Shown one piece after another: positions 31,538-44,589 of a DNA stretch of 64,000 nt. A program made the position numbers and the translations under genes. The notes under the pieces were generated by a model. It was not told the origin of the DNA, did not search any database, and saw only the letters and a program-made list of their open reading frames with translations. The stretch is from Ziziphus jujuba (Eukaryota; Streptophyta; Magnoliopsida; Rosales; Rhamnaceae): contig NC_083382.1 of assembly GCF_031755915.1 (NCBI RefSeq), positions 16,646,501 to 16,710,500 on the forward strand, given 5' to 3'. Positions within the stretch are counted from its first letter, which is position 1. Each line of letters starts with the position of its first letter.

Positions 31538-33634
31538 AAATCCATCTCGTATGGGCATATTTGAGAGAATTTTCAATTAGTTATAATCTTTATATTGTTA
31601 CCTATAATTTGGTGACTATTACATTTCCTTGATTATTGATTTAGTTCCATATATGGTAGTTTGCATTTTATATATATATATATAGACTATTTTACCAATG
31701 ACATGATAGGCTTTCCTTTCAGTTGTTCTAAATCTTAAATATGTAACCTGTATATTCCAAACTTATTTGATATACAAAAACTGGATTACTTTAGAATGTA
31801 TATTGTCTTCTCTATAGTATATAATCCAAAATTTTCAAAACATCTAGGATATGCATATCAAACAACTTCACCAACATTTAAATTTTGTGTGGTTTATATG
31901 AATCGTAGACTATTGCCAAATTTGTTATACACAAGTTGAATGGCTTCAAAAAGTTAAGGTTATGTACATTGGATGGATTTTTAATATGTCAAAAAAATTT
32001 GAAATGCTTTATATATCCTAGAGTTTGTTGTTGTATTCAGTATACATAAGTCGGATTCAAAATGTTGAAGTTATATATATGAAACAACTTTATTGGTTAT
32101 TGAATTAATATCCAAACATGATGATTTGATACAAGGTGTAAGAGTTAGATCAGCTAGAGTAGCTACTTACCTAACAGGTATCCAAATATGTACCAAAGTC
32201 AATAACAAAGGGAGAAGAAAGCTCCTTCAGTGACAGCCAAAAAAAATGCTTCTATTGAAACACATTTTGGTCCATGACAAATATCTAAGTTTTTACCATA
32301 GTTAAGACAAACTTATAATCAATGCCCTTACAACATTGCACTTCGAAATCACTACTTGATTGTTTTTCATCCTACATTTATTTATTATTGGGATGAGAAG
32401 GTTATGGCCAAGAGCAAGCTAGCTTGAAATGTTAGCAACAAACAAGCTTTTGGTAATGCTCTTAGGAATGGTTGTGTATGAGTTGTGTTTTTAGGTTTTA
32501 GTTATGATACTTTTTGGTTTTTAGGGTTTCTAGAGTGTTCTAAAATGTTGAAGAAGAAAGAAGGAGAAAGAGAATATGTTGGTATTTGAAAATGAGACCT
32601 AGATATACAGCCATATCATTCATTCAACAATATAAGTATGAAATTACAACTAGTTCATATATACCAAGCATGTGAGCTTACAAAATGAGTAAAGCATTTG
32701 AAATTTAAAAAATGAAATGGTCAACATTTAAATTTTTATACATAAAAACATAGAAACCAGTTGCAATATATTTGTTCCAAATATAGCAAAAAAGTGGCAC
32801 ATAGTTTGAACTAAATTTCTATTGTCTAACTAGTTTGGATAAACAACCAAACTAGCTTCACCTACTTAGTTCCCCTTTGTATCTAATTACAAAACTCGGT
32901 TTGAAGCATCCTTGGTCATTAAGAAATGTTGTTCCATGAGATAGGAATGTTCTGGAACTGGATCATGTGTCGAATAGCTCCAAAACTGACCCAAACTTTG
33001 CACACTAGGCCCATCAAATGCAGCAATATGTCTGGAATAGAAAATGGACTTGCCCATGTCATTTTAACCTAAAATATGGACCATAGTCTTTTCTATATGT
33101 CTGTAGACATTTTGCAAAATTTTATCCCAAAAATCCTCTTGCAGCCTGAGATATAACACAAACAGTAGACCTATATTGGTGGAAATTATGAATCTAGCAC
33201 CATAGGCATTTCAAGCATAATGTTCCTACTCTTTTGTGCGTAGTTTTGCCTATCCTTTTGCATACATAACTTAGGCACAAAACATCATCAAAATATACCT
33301 TACATCAATTAAAAACATACAAGAAAATATAAACTTATAAAAGGAAAGAAGGTGATACTAAGGTGTGCATGCTAACCGGATAATGCATGCACCATCAAGT
33401 GGTGAAATTTCCACACTTCAACATTTACCAATTACAATTTCATAAAAGAATTGAGGCATTCTCCAATTGCAACAACATAAGAATTAGGGCCTTTTGAATG
33501 TAGTGTTTATAAATTTAATTTTATTTATTTAAAAGTATAAAATAGGTATTTTTATAAGTGTAGGAAGTAAAAAGTACATATTTTACTGAGGTTTAGGAGA
33601 GTTTTAGAGTGAAAAAAAAAAATTCATATGATTT
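31538..33634. other. Intergenic stretch, no gene recognised
   Basis: AT-rich with scattered stops. The part right after the copia relic may be its degraded 3' LTR, but no TG...CA pair could be fixed. No other feature was recognised. Confidence 0.4.
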
Positions 33635-33639
33635 CTAAT

Positions 33640-36026
33640 TGTGAAGACTCACCCTAAGAAATACAATTAAAATTTGACCAAGTGAACTATGTATGGATCC
33701 TAGGTTTTATTTTATTTATTTATTTTTTTTTATATTTAAGTTTTTGGTTTGATTTGTATTTAATTGCATAGAGCTTGCTAATACAAATTCATAGACTGGT
33801 TGAACACCCTATTCTAAGTTATGGTCAAACATTTATAGTTTTAATAAGTTTTGCGCATCAATATTTTATTTGTGTCTAAGCTAATTTAAGTTTTTCTATC
33901 CTTTTATGGATCCAAGGTCTATAAATGCATTGAAAAGCATGCCCAAGGTTTATACAATTTAGAAAATGCATGTTTTGTCCTTGAAACGTAGTAGCCTTAT
34001 CATCAGGATCACCCACCGATAGACCTAACCCATTTTAGGAACATGCAACCACCTATTCAGATCCTGTAAATTTTCATCATTTTTTGAGTTACACATGTCG
34101 ACCATCCCAGTTACCCCTTAAAAGACCAACCTCTTCCCAAAATTTTACAATGATTCAGTGCTGGATTTATCGGGATTGGGCGTTCAAAGCCGACAATAAT
34201 GTCATTCCCATATTCAGATGATTGGACCATTTTCTAGCCAGTCAAAGTTGAGTCATATCTTCCATACCCTCCCACCCCCTTGCCCCCTCTTTCCTAGCTC
34301 TTTATTTTGGACTTTTTGAATCCATATCTTACCTTTATTCATTTAGATTCCTCACGATTTTAAAGACCCGTTAACATCAAGTTTGACTGAAACTTTAAAA
34401 GGATTTTTCTATCACCGGTGATACTGTTGGACTAAGGTGAGCATACCAATGTAATCCCCATTTCATGAGCTTTCCATTGGTATATAATTTCTAAATTGCA
34501 AACATTTTTTCATTAATTTTCCATTTCTGAATCAATTAATTTAAGTATCAGGTGAAATTAGAATGTGCTGGGATAATCTAGAACCAAATTGAAGTTAGAA
34601 ATTTGTGGTTAGATGTTATCATGACCCAATAGAATGCTCAATTTTATAAAATTAGCCTTAGGTTGAAAACTCTTATTTTTGTATCAAGTCTCATGGGCTT
34701 GCAGTATGATTGACCGTTTAACTCCAATTTGGTAATCTTAGTGTGGTAGAATTTATTTAGGATATTGATGCACATAATATCTTTGGTTTAATATTTAGAG
34801 TCTAAGAAATATTTTTATTATATTTCAAGGATATAGCTTAAGACTGGAGGGAATTCTATGACGAATCAAGCTTGAGCTACTATTTGTGACTGAATTAATG
34901 TTTTTGAAAATGATTTATGGTTATAAATATAATTCATGCTATTATTTGTATTCTAGCAACTTCAAATTTATATGATTTTTATTTTTGCAATGAATAGTTT
35001 AGATGATTAATTATTTTTTGAATTACTTATGATAATGTTTTTTGAAAAAATATGCTTATGCTTTCAATATATAAATATATGTTTGTATTTATGTACTTAT
35101 TTATATGATGGGTTTGTGTAAAATCATGTTTTATGTATAATGGACTTATATTTGGGATTATGGATTATTGATTGTATATGTACCATTAGATATTAATTTG
35201 ATGCATATTGATATGCTCACTATTTTATGATCCATTATTGATTGCATGTTTCATCAAATTAAATGTTAAGTCCTAGCTCTGTGGTACTTTAGGATGCTTA
35301 GGTCAGTAAAACAATTTATCTTTCTCCCATGACTCTATGATACAATATGATGTTGTGTGCAGTATTGTAATGGATTGGGTAATGGATATGATACACATGT
35401 GCTGATATGCAAAGGTAAAACATTTATTTAATTATGTGATTTTTGGTAGTTATAATTGTTATTTGTATTATCATATGAAATTTGAGATTTATTATGTTTT
35501 GGGAAATTTGTGGGTTTTGGTGAAACTTTGTTTTCCAAAAGGGGGACCTTATATTAAGCAAACATAACGTCTTGAGGTAAATGTTTTTAATAAATGAAAT
35601 TAATTTTTTTCCAAGTTTTATTTTTTATTCATACACTAAGCTTGTTTCATAGTTTTATATAGTAAATTGTTCTCTCAGATCTTAATTGACATGTTGTGCA
35701 TACTATATCTAAGCATTCATCATCAGCATCATCATCATTTTTTATTTTCATCATTCTCACATTTTCATTATCGATATTCTTCCATTATTGATGTATTGTC
35801 TACTTCTTTATACTTTTGTTGAATACCATACTTTAGATTACTTTAGTAGATTAATCAATTATATATGACCCTTATTTTATTTTATTTCTCTATTTTTTTT
35901 TTTTAACTTGAGTTTTGAAACCTTTAATATTGATGCTGTTGATTTGTTGGAAAAAAATTATGTTAATGACATTCGATGAGACTTCCTTAAACGAGATCAC
36001 TTCGGATGTAGGAGGTGGCTGTGTCA
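33640..36026 (+). mobile_element. Solo Ty3/gypsy LTR (family G2), plus orientation
   Basis: It starts TGTGAAGACTCACCC and ends GGTGGCTGTGTCA, 2387 bp. Flanking bases are CTAAT on the left (33635-33639) and CTAAA on the right (36027-36031), a 5-bp target-site duplication with one mismatch. An internal stretch such as 'ggactaaggtgagcatacca' (about 34432) matches 'ggactgaggtgagcacacca' at about 61359 in the LTR at 60953-63473, in the same orientation. There is no internal element sequence beside it, so it is a solo LTR. Confidence 0.68.
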
Positions 36027-36031
36027 CTAAA

Positions 36032-36835
36032 AAATTTGTTTTAATTATATTTACATTTTACATCTTTGATCTATTATAAGGAATGAATGTATAATTGACT
36101 TGTGGCTGTATAATTGACTTGTGGCTTTTTTCTTTTCTTTTCTTCTTCTTCTTTTTTTTTTTTTTTTTTTTTTGAAGTCTAATTTTGTACAATTGTGAAG
36201 TTGACTAATATATTTATTTGATATATTTTGTTCAAAAAATAATTTATTCTTTATTTTTATTTATATATACATTCTTAAAATCAGGTTAAATAGGTAGCAA
36301 AAAATTTGAAGAACTGGTTTGAATTTTAATATTCCCACTCAAAGCTAATATAAATAATCTTTTTTAGTTTTTGCTTTTTTTAAACAAAACCTAATTAAAT
36401 AGAAAAGGAGCAACACTAAAATTTTCTTGGGACAGACTCCTAATTATGACTAATGATTTTTCTAGTTTATAAAACGATTTCCTATACATGTGGCTCGCTG
36501 AAACTATGGCAAAAAATACATTCAAGACCAGAATATGTCCGAACATTTTTCTGACAATGCAAAAGTCTCTCATCTTAAAAAAATAATAATAAAAAAAATT
36601 AAAAACAAAAAAAAAAAAAAAACACTTTCTTCTGCTGAAGGAAATAACTTCATCTATAAAATTTTATTATTTTATGTCTTTTAAATAGAGAATTGCAATA
36701 TGAATATTTTTAATTTAAATGCCGAAATCACATTGTAAAAGTTTTTTTTTTTTTTTTTTTGGTTTTTGTTTTTTGGGGTAAATGTATTGTAAAAGCTTTA
36801 AAGTCAAATAAATCAAAGTAATATTTGCAAGCCCA
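36032..36835. other. Spacer downstream of the second TBL gene
   Basis: AT-rich with poly-T (about 36152-36173) and poly-A (36607-36621) tracts, and no gene. It should include the 3' UTR and polyadenylation region of the minus-strand TBL gene ending at 36836; AATAAA-like strings are too common to choose one. Confidence 0.45.
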
Positions 36836-38621
36836 TCATATCCTAATGAGCTCAGCATAAAGAAGGTTGTTCCAAGTATCAGGAAGCCCAGGTAGGCACC
36901 AATGAAGGCAGTCCATACTTGTATGGTTGGCATTGGCATATATGGATGGGTGTGCATCTGTTCTCTTTTGTGACAGACTTGTTATATGCAGCAAATGAAC
37001 TTCCTTGGACATGCTTTTCAACACCTTCTCCACTATCACTTCTGCTTGAGGCTTTCCTTCCGGGTATGCTGGCCCGTTTAATGGTCCTTTTTCTTTGTAG
37101 CAATTTCTCCTGTTAATAAAACATTTATTCACATAATTCAATATCGCTCAATCACAACCAGGTTGATTATTACCAATGGTGGAAAACAACCTACTTATCG
37201 ATCTTATTAATCATTGCGATTCAAGAAGGGTGAAAAAAAAGCAAAAAAAATCACACACGGAATTATTTTTTATTTTGACTTATACTCATAGTTCTAGTCC
37301 ATATCGATGGTGGATGTCGTGGTTTCAACCCAAAATGGAAACGAACTGTTAAGAGTGGTGATACTACAAAATTTTTGGGATATAATAAATTGAATTTTAA
37401 TTATTCTTAAGGTGAACCGTCGTGTAACTACATAGTAAATAATATATACAGAGTCAGTAGTGGACTCATAATTTTTTTTTTTTCTTTTTCCTGATTTGTG
37501 GATCTGAAGTGATACAAAACAAATGCGAAATAACAATATTTTGTGTTATGCTGTAATCCAGCTAATTAGAATATTGCCTATATGAAGGATTAAATCTTTT
37601 TTTTTTTCATTTTTTTACTCGACTGTTTGAGAAATTAAATATAATTTTCAACAAAAATATTAATTAAATAAGTATTATATTGCAAAACTAAATAAATAGT
37701 ACAATGATACGTTAAATAATTATGATTCCATAATAGTGAAAGACGAACAAAAGTATATATAGGTAGGTGAAAAATAAATAAATAGAAGCATTTAAACCAA
37801 AAGCAAAGGAAAAGGAAAAGTTTAGAAGTGCATATATAGGAGAGAGATGGGTGAAGGCACATTTATATTTCTATGGGATTAAGACGGTAAAAATTAAAAC
37901 TAAAATTAAGCATTAAAATGTTTTAGAAAGAAATTAAGCAGGATGTGGGCCACAGAGCCCTCTGTGGATTAACGTATAAGGTTACCTCATCCTCAACTAC
38001 CTGTTTCGATTAATAAAAATGGTGTTATATATATATATATATATATATATAGATTATAAGCAATTAAATCCTAAAATAATGGAAAGTGAATTCGACAGAA
38101 TCCTACAACATTATTTTTTTTATTTGTTACTATTAGGTTTACTAATATAAAAGGGGAGGAGACGCATCATTTTGAAAGCATAGATGTGAAAGATACACTA
38201 CTAGACCAATTATAATGTAGGACATTGGAGTTTTGTTCTTCCCTCCTCAAAACCCAAAAAGAAAAACAGGGAAAAAAAATTAGAAAATGAAATTAATAGA
38301 CAACAAGTTCCTTAATTATCTTTACCAAAATAAATAAATAAATGAGGTCATCATGATATTCAATCTCGGACTGGGCGTCAACTTACTTCTTAGTAGAAGG
38401 AGAAATTCCCTGAAAGAAGACCTTGATTTTCTTATCAACTTCTTCGTCCACCCATCCAGCCCAAGTATTCAAGGCTTTTTCATAGCTAACTAGCTGGCCC
38501 ATGTGTCGATATAACTTATGCCGATCAAAAATTAGATCCCATCTGGCATGGGAAAAAAAAAATTATAATAAATAAATAAATACATAGCATAAAACAAAAA
38601 CAAATAAAAATAAAAACAAAA

Positions 38622-38658
<37 letters not shown>

Positions 38659-41600
38659 GTTTATGATGCGGACGATTATCATATACACTACAGTATTGAT
38701 AACAATTTTTTATAGTATTGGTGACGATTTTCTAAAAAACTGTTGTTAATATTATGAAAAACCGTCATTAATACTACGGTCTTTATACGGGACCGTGTTC
38801 ACCATAGAATTTTCATATATATATATATATATATATACGGATCAAGCTATTACCAGAATCTATATATATATATATATATAAAGAGATAACAACATTTTAC
38901 GCCATTGAATATGCTAGCCACTTTTTCTACTTTGCCTTTTATGCTACAAAATAATAGTCCACAATATGTAAGAGGTTTTGTTATTTTGAGAAATGTAGTA
39001 TAGTTGAGATGGGCAAAATGTAGCTACTTGCCAGATCCTGTTTGGCATTTGGCAAAGTTAGTTGGACTTGTTTTGCTAGATATTTTTAAAACAGTTTTTT
39101 AAATTTGAAAAAATAGGAAACTACTGTCTAAAACAATTGTAAAGCATTTAGCAGTTATATTTTAGAATAATTTTTTAAACCAAAAAAAAAAAAATTGAAA
39201 AAAATAAAACTTAGTAAACAACATTTTATTGTTTTTTCTTATTTTGGAAATAATTTTTACATAATAAAAAGACATACAAATGATTAATTGGGTATCATCT
39301 AAGAAGATTGAAATCTAGAATCACCTAAACACAGTTGATATCCAGGATGCCTGAGTAGGGATGGAACCAAGAACACCCTAATGGGCCTTAATGTCCAATG
39401 ACTACCTAAATGGACTTAGGCACGGAAACAATGGAGCAGTCCAACCTATGGAACCGTCCAAATGGCTTAATATCCGAGACCATTTGAATAAGCCCAGCAT
39501 CTCATAATGAGCTTGAAAACCTAAACTACCAAATGGGCCTTATTTTTTCAAAATAATATAAAATTATTTTCTAATCTCTATTTTAAAAACAGCGATTTAA
39601 AAATAGAAATTAAAAAAAAATTACCAAATAAGATATTCTAAATTTTTGAAAAAGTGAACTTTTATATGTTTAGATAGCTAAAGCCTATTTGATAAATAGT
39701 ACTTTTGAGCTCCAATAAGTGTTACGACAAAAAATAATAATAATAATAAAAAATAAAAAAATAAAAATAAAAAAGCACCTGACCATGTGTTTGTCAAAAA
39801 AAATAGAAACTGCTTTTTCTTTGAAAAGTAGTCACCCCAGATGCTTCTCTCAGGAGCATCAAAATTGATATTTTCAAAATAAACGCTGCAGGATGAAAAT
39901 AATAATAATAATACCATTGCAATAATTAAAATATCAAAATAACATAAACAACTTTAAAAATAACTTTTTTTTTTAATTGTACGCAACCAAACACTTAATA
40001 TAACCTTTATGAACCACTTTTTGACGAGTATTATAAAAAATAAATGCTATCAAAAATATATTATTATAAAAAGCACTCTCAAACACGAATTTGTTAAGAA
40101 ATAAGAAAGTGTGGTGCAAAGAATCAAATTCTCAAATTTAAAAAAGTAGTGTTTGACATAGGCTCTGTTTGATAACAGATAACTATATACCTTAGAGTAG
40201 TGAAAGTTTTAGTATTTGGATAATTATAGAAAACTATGAATTCAGAAAATCAAATTCTCAAATTTAGATATTTTTCAAGAAATGTCAAAAATTTGAACAA
40301 AACAAATTTTTAAAAATTAGTTTTAAGAGAATCATTTTATAGGAGTTAAAATTATGGAAATTCTATATTATTGAATTTATATTTTTAAATTAAGGATAAA
40401 ATTATGTTTAAGAAAATGTATAAAACCAGCTTTTAGGAACTGTATTTTTCCATATTGTGACAATTAATTTCCCATAGTTTATGCAATTTTTATATTTTAA
40501 AAATCATCCAAATGCAGGATAGTTTCAGTTTTTCAAAAAATTTTAAATTCCCATCAAGTTTGATATTTTTCAAATAGAATAAAAAAATAAAAAAAAAAGA
40601 ACAGAAGTCTAATATCAAAAATATTCCATATCAGTTTGCCAGCTAAATGAAAAGAAACTAAATTATAGACTAACTTTCGCTTAGCTGGACTGAAAGTCCA
40701 CCAATGCCAAGAGTTGAAAACCAGAACATCCATTTGCTTCCACATTCCGCCACTAATTTTTTGGAGCTCCAGAACCTTCCCATATCTCTTTTCGACAATG
40801 TCAACCAAGTATGCTTTGCGATGGAACAATAAGGAAACATTGTGGTTCTGTGTTCAATAATGCATATATATCAGAAGTATATAGTCTTGTAACTGTGGGC
40901 AAGATCATCCACAATATGAACATCAGCACAGGATTACAAGTAATTTATAAGATATTTTATCTTCAATTACATGTAATTCATAGGATGTATATTTGAAATA
41001 CATGTGATTTAGCACTATTATCCATCATGTTGTGGGCTGCTTCGTCTATAATAACAATATTATATATAATCATTAGCATTAATTCAGTAAAGTAGTTGGA
41101 CAAATTATAAAAATAAATAAATAAAATTTACTTATCATCATTGCAGGTCATTACAATTAAAATCCACATATGTATTACAATTTAATCGAGGAGCAAAGAT
41201 GATTTACTTTCATATATTAGATTTCTAGTTTAAAATGTCAAAATATAATTAAATATTGTATAGAAATTTGTCATCAGTATTTAATTGATCTCATAGCAAA
41301 ACTCTATAAAAAAGAAAAAAGAAAAAAAGAAAAAAGAAAAAACCCATATAGTGTTTGAAATATATGTAAACAAATTTTATTATTATCTATATATGTATAT
41401 TAATTACCAGAAATGTGAATGTAGAGACAGCTCGTATTCTCTCTAGGGTGTAATCCGCAGAGTCTAGCATGGCTGTTTGAATTATCATGCATGCAAGGGA
41501 CTGCCACTGGTTCAAGCTTATTGAATCTCCAATAAACATGATTCTTTTATTTTTAAATCTCTTTAAAAAATCTTCCCCATCAAAGCTGATAATCAAGTTG

Positions 41601-42648
41601 CAACAGATCGATCAATAACTTATTATAATTTATAATTTCTAGTTGAAATGCAGATGGGTTATGTGAAAGACGTAAGCAATTTATATATGTTGTATATATC
41701 CAACGTATACAAAAAAATTTGAAACCATCAAGATGATACTTTCGCATAAGGAAACTAGTTCATACTTTCTATGATTAGGCATCTTTTTTTCTTCACCATA
41801 AATAGGAAGGAAAAAATAATTTATAATTTGAAAAAAAAGTATACTTAGTGTTGTCACTATGCTATGAAGTAGTAATTGGTATGAACAAATTGGTACTATA
41901 GTATTATCGAAACTAAAAACAAAGCTCAAATATCAAAATGCTTCTCAAAATAAATAAAAATAATGTGTGTTTAGTCTTTTGTTTTTCGTGTTTGGTTTTT
42001 ACTGTTTGATAAGGTGTAGCATGTTCACTTTCAATGTTGCGTAGGTTTAATTAAAATTTATTAGGAATTTCAACTAACTGTAAACTGTTTTTTTTGTTTT
42101 TTTTTGTTATTTTATTTTTACGAACAATTAACTATAAACTTAAAAGGGAAAAGAAATACCAAATCAGCACAATTGAAATTATGTTTAATTAATTTACTGT
42201 TTTTTCTTTTTAATTGATTAACTTTGCAGTTATTATGTTTAACAAATTCTAGATATAATTAACTAATGCTAACAAATACTTGAAATAAGCAAATTGGATA
42301 GAATTAAGTAAAAAAAATAAAAAATGATGAATCAAAAACCAAAATAAAAGGAATAATTTTTTGGTACCTAGGTAGGTTGCATGCATAAGGTTGCCATCTA
42401 TATTTGAGATAGTTTGTGTCTGGTCGACCATTCTTCTGACAATCGAAGATGAAGTTTATGAAGTTACATCGGCTTGAATTATAAAGAGGATATGAATCAT
42501 CGTAAACCCATTTTCCTTCATAAATATCGCATCCCTTGTTTGCCGATGATCTTTCAAACTCGTTCTTATCATTCTGTTTCCCATATACTTGGTCCACAAA
42601 TAGCATCATCAAAAGTAGCACAACAACAGACGAACAAAATGCACCCAT
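36836..42648 (-). CDS. TBL: TBL-family (PMR5/GDSL-like) polysaccharide O-acetyltransferase, 5 exons, intact
   Basis: Predicted exons on the minus strand are 42648-42368, 41585-41408, 40847-40675, 38542-38387 and 37109-36836 (1062 nt, 353 residues). All introns are GT-AG and all phases join in frame. Residues 1-23 are a signal peptide or anchor. The PMR5 N-terminal domain follows with [11 protein letters not shown] (40-50) and '[10 protein letters not shown]'. The GDS nucleophile motif is at 113-115, NSWHWW near 195-200, and the second catalytic motif DCLHW at 329-333 sits in the DCxHWCLPGxPDTWN block. Known family members acetylate cell-wall polysaccharides such as xylan, xyloglucan or pectin in the Golgi. 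The closest-looking Arabidopsis group is TBL38-43, from memory only. The exon 4/5 join lacks the 'HYN..DW' segment usual in the family. Intron 3 is 2.1 kb and carries a MITE-like insert. Confidence 0.88.
38028..38052. repeat. (TA)n microsatellite in intron 4 of the second TBL gene
   Basis: An uninterrupted ta run of about 25 bases lies between exon 5 and exon 4. Confidence 0.85.
38615..38850. mobile_element. MITE-like inverted-repeat element within (TA)n, intron 3 of the second TBL gene
   Basis: (TA)n runs bound the segment on both sides (about 38628-38654 and 38817-38837). Inside, 'agtattggtgacgattttct' is the imperfect complement of 'gaaaaaccgtcattaatact', and 'aaaaaactgttgttaatat' also occurs at the element near 26710. 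This fits a short non-autonomous DNA transposon that inserted at TA-rich sites. No family could be named. Confidence 0.5.
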
Positions 42649-43549
42649 TTTGCAGGAAATATTGTGAATCCAAGATGAGATAGATCTAGGAAAGATTGGT
42701 TTTGCAAATATGAAGGTATTTTGTGGAGCATTTAACAAGAACGTAGCGGAGGGGTCTTGTCTAATTGATTATGTTGGTCATTAGTGTATTTATGTGCGCA
42801 ATTAATTATGATTTTGATGGGATTTTAATAAAAATTGCTTTCAATCTCTTTTCGTTTACTTGTAATAAAGAATTGATGACGATTGTGCATGTCTTTCGAG
42901 CTTGTGGTTCATGTGGGACAAAGTTCCTTTTTTTTCCCCCCCTTATATACATATATCGGTTTACATATCAAAAATTACATTTCAAATGCCACAGTTAACA
43001 CCACATGTTTTATGAGTTTAGACTGACTATCTTTGTTTTTAGGAAATTACAAAAATACTTTCACACTTTATTTTGCAATTAATTGGTTTATTTTCTACAC
43101 GTGTTTTATGAGTTTAGGATAACTATCTTTGTTTTTAGGAAATTCCAAAAATACTTTCACAGTTTATTTTGCAATTAATTCGTTTCTTCTCTGTGTAATC
43201 CTTTTATTATTATTATTATTTTTTTTCAGGAGTTAGAATTATTAACTAAAGGGGAGAAGGATTTTTACCTAGGTTGATAGAAGCAAGACCTGAAGGTCTC
43301 TTTGCAATGATTTTTACTATGGAACCAAGTATTAGAATACATTATTTGAAACATTTGAAATGTAAATTAATTTTTTAAAGCTTGAAGATTTGAAAATGAA
43401 TTCTTTACTGTATTAATTTTGAAGGTTTTCAAATTCTATGGTTAATTTCTAAATAAAAATCGTTATATTGATCGTATTGAAGCAACAGATAAAACCTTTT
43501 GAGTGATTCCAATTGGAGAATTTTCTTAACATATCGAGAATCATCTTTG
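42649..43549. other. Upstream region of the second TBL gene
   Basis: This holds the 5' UTR and promoter side of the gene starting at 42648. A direct repeat of about 90 bp is visible: 'acatgttttatgagtttaga' then 'tatctttgtttttaggaaat' at about 43001-43080, and again at about 43099-43175 with 'cgtgttttatgagtttagga'. No gene was seen and no TATA box was chosen with confidence. Confidence 0.5.
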
Positions 43550-44290
43550 TAAAATTTTTTTAAAAGCCAATTTTGGCTACATAATTTTTCATAATTAAAA
43601 ATTCAATTTTTGTCGCCAAATAATTCAGCAACAAATAAAAATCATCGCCAAGTTTGTCGATTAATGCTCCTCGTGCAATCCTTTTTGCTATGACTTTACT
43701 CCAAATCATCAGTGACTACCTTTAGCTACAAAATTCTTCACCCAAAATCCTTGTCACTAGATTTGTTGGTAAAAAATTTCGAAAACTTGAAAAATATATT
43801 CTTTCGTCAACAGTTAAAATTGTTAGTAAAAGAAATATCTTTGTAGCTAGAATCTCACTTTTGGCTATGAATTTATTCAGCAACAACAAATTTTGTCACT
43901 AAATTTATTATTAAAAAAAATATCAAACTTTTTTGAACCATGGATTTCATAGCCAAAAGACACCAATTTGTAGGCAAAAGTAACATTTTGTAACAAATAT
44001 TTACATAGCCAAATGTAACATTTATCTTCAATATTTTTTATGGCCAAGTATAATCTTTAGCTTAATACTTTTGTAGCCAAAATGATACATTTTGCCAAAT
44101 TATTTTTTGAAGCCGAAAACCTTCTTTTTTTTTTTTTCTTTTTTTTTTTTTGGGTATCTTTTGATATGACATTGTTTTCTTTTGTGAAAGACTCCTTTGG
44201 CTACAAGAGATGTAGCTAAAGATCACCTTTAACTAGGATTTTAGGGCGTAGCTAAAAAATTTTAAAATATTTGTATCAATGATGTATATC
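43550..44290. repeat. Clustered short motif repeats, CACTA-subterminal-like
   Basis: About 740 bp are packed with variants of 'tagctaaa', 'tagccaaa' and 'ttggcta' in both orientations. Examples are 'ttttggctacataattt', 'tttagctacaaaatt', 'catagccaaatgtaac' and 'gtagctaaagatcac'. Such clusters are known from the subterminal regions of plant CACTA transposons. A possible degraded terminus 'tactactagaaaa' lies near 44380, but no TIR pair or 3-bp target duplication could be fixed. Confidence 0.38.
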
Positions 44291-44589
44291 ATAGCTAAAT
44301 ATTTCTCAACATTCTTTAAAAAAAAAATTAATTGAATTTAATATTCAACATCACATCTAATTTTAGTCAAAATGTTAAATACTACTAGAAAATACAAAAT
44401 GAAAATAATGAATTTATAAAGTATATAATTAATAGATACAAATTCAACGTTAATCTTAATATCTAATAAGAATCTACAAATTACTATAGATAATATCTTT
44501 TGAAAAAAAAAAAAAAAAGTTGAATAGGTCTAATAGACTGATGCTGGAGGTGCTGAAGGCTACATAAAAGTCATGTCGAGTTCATTGAT

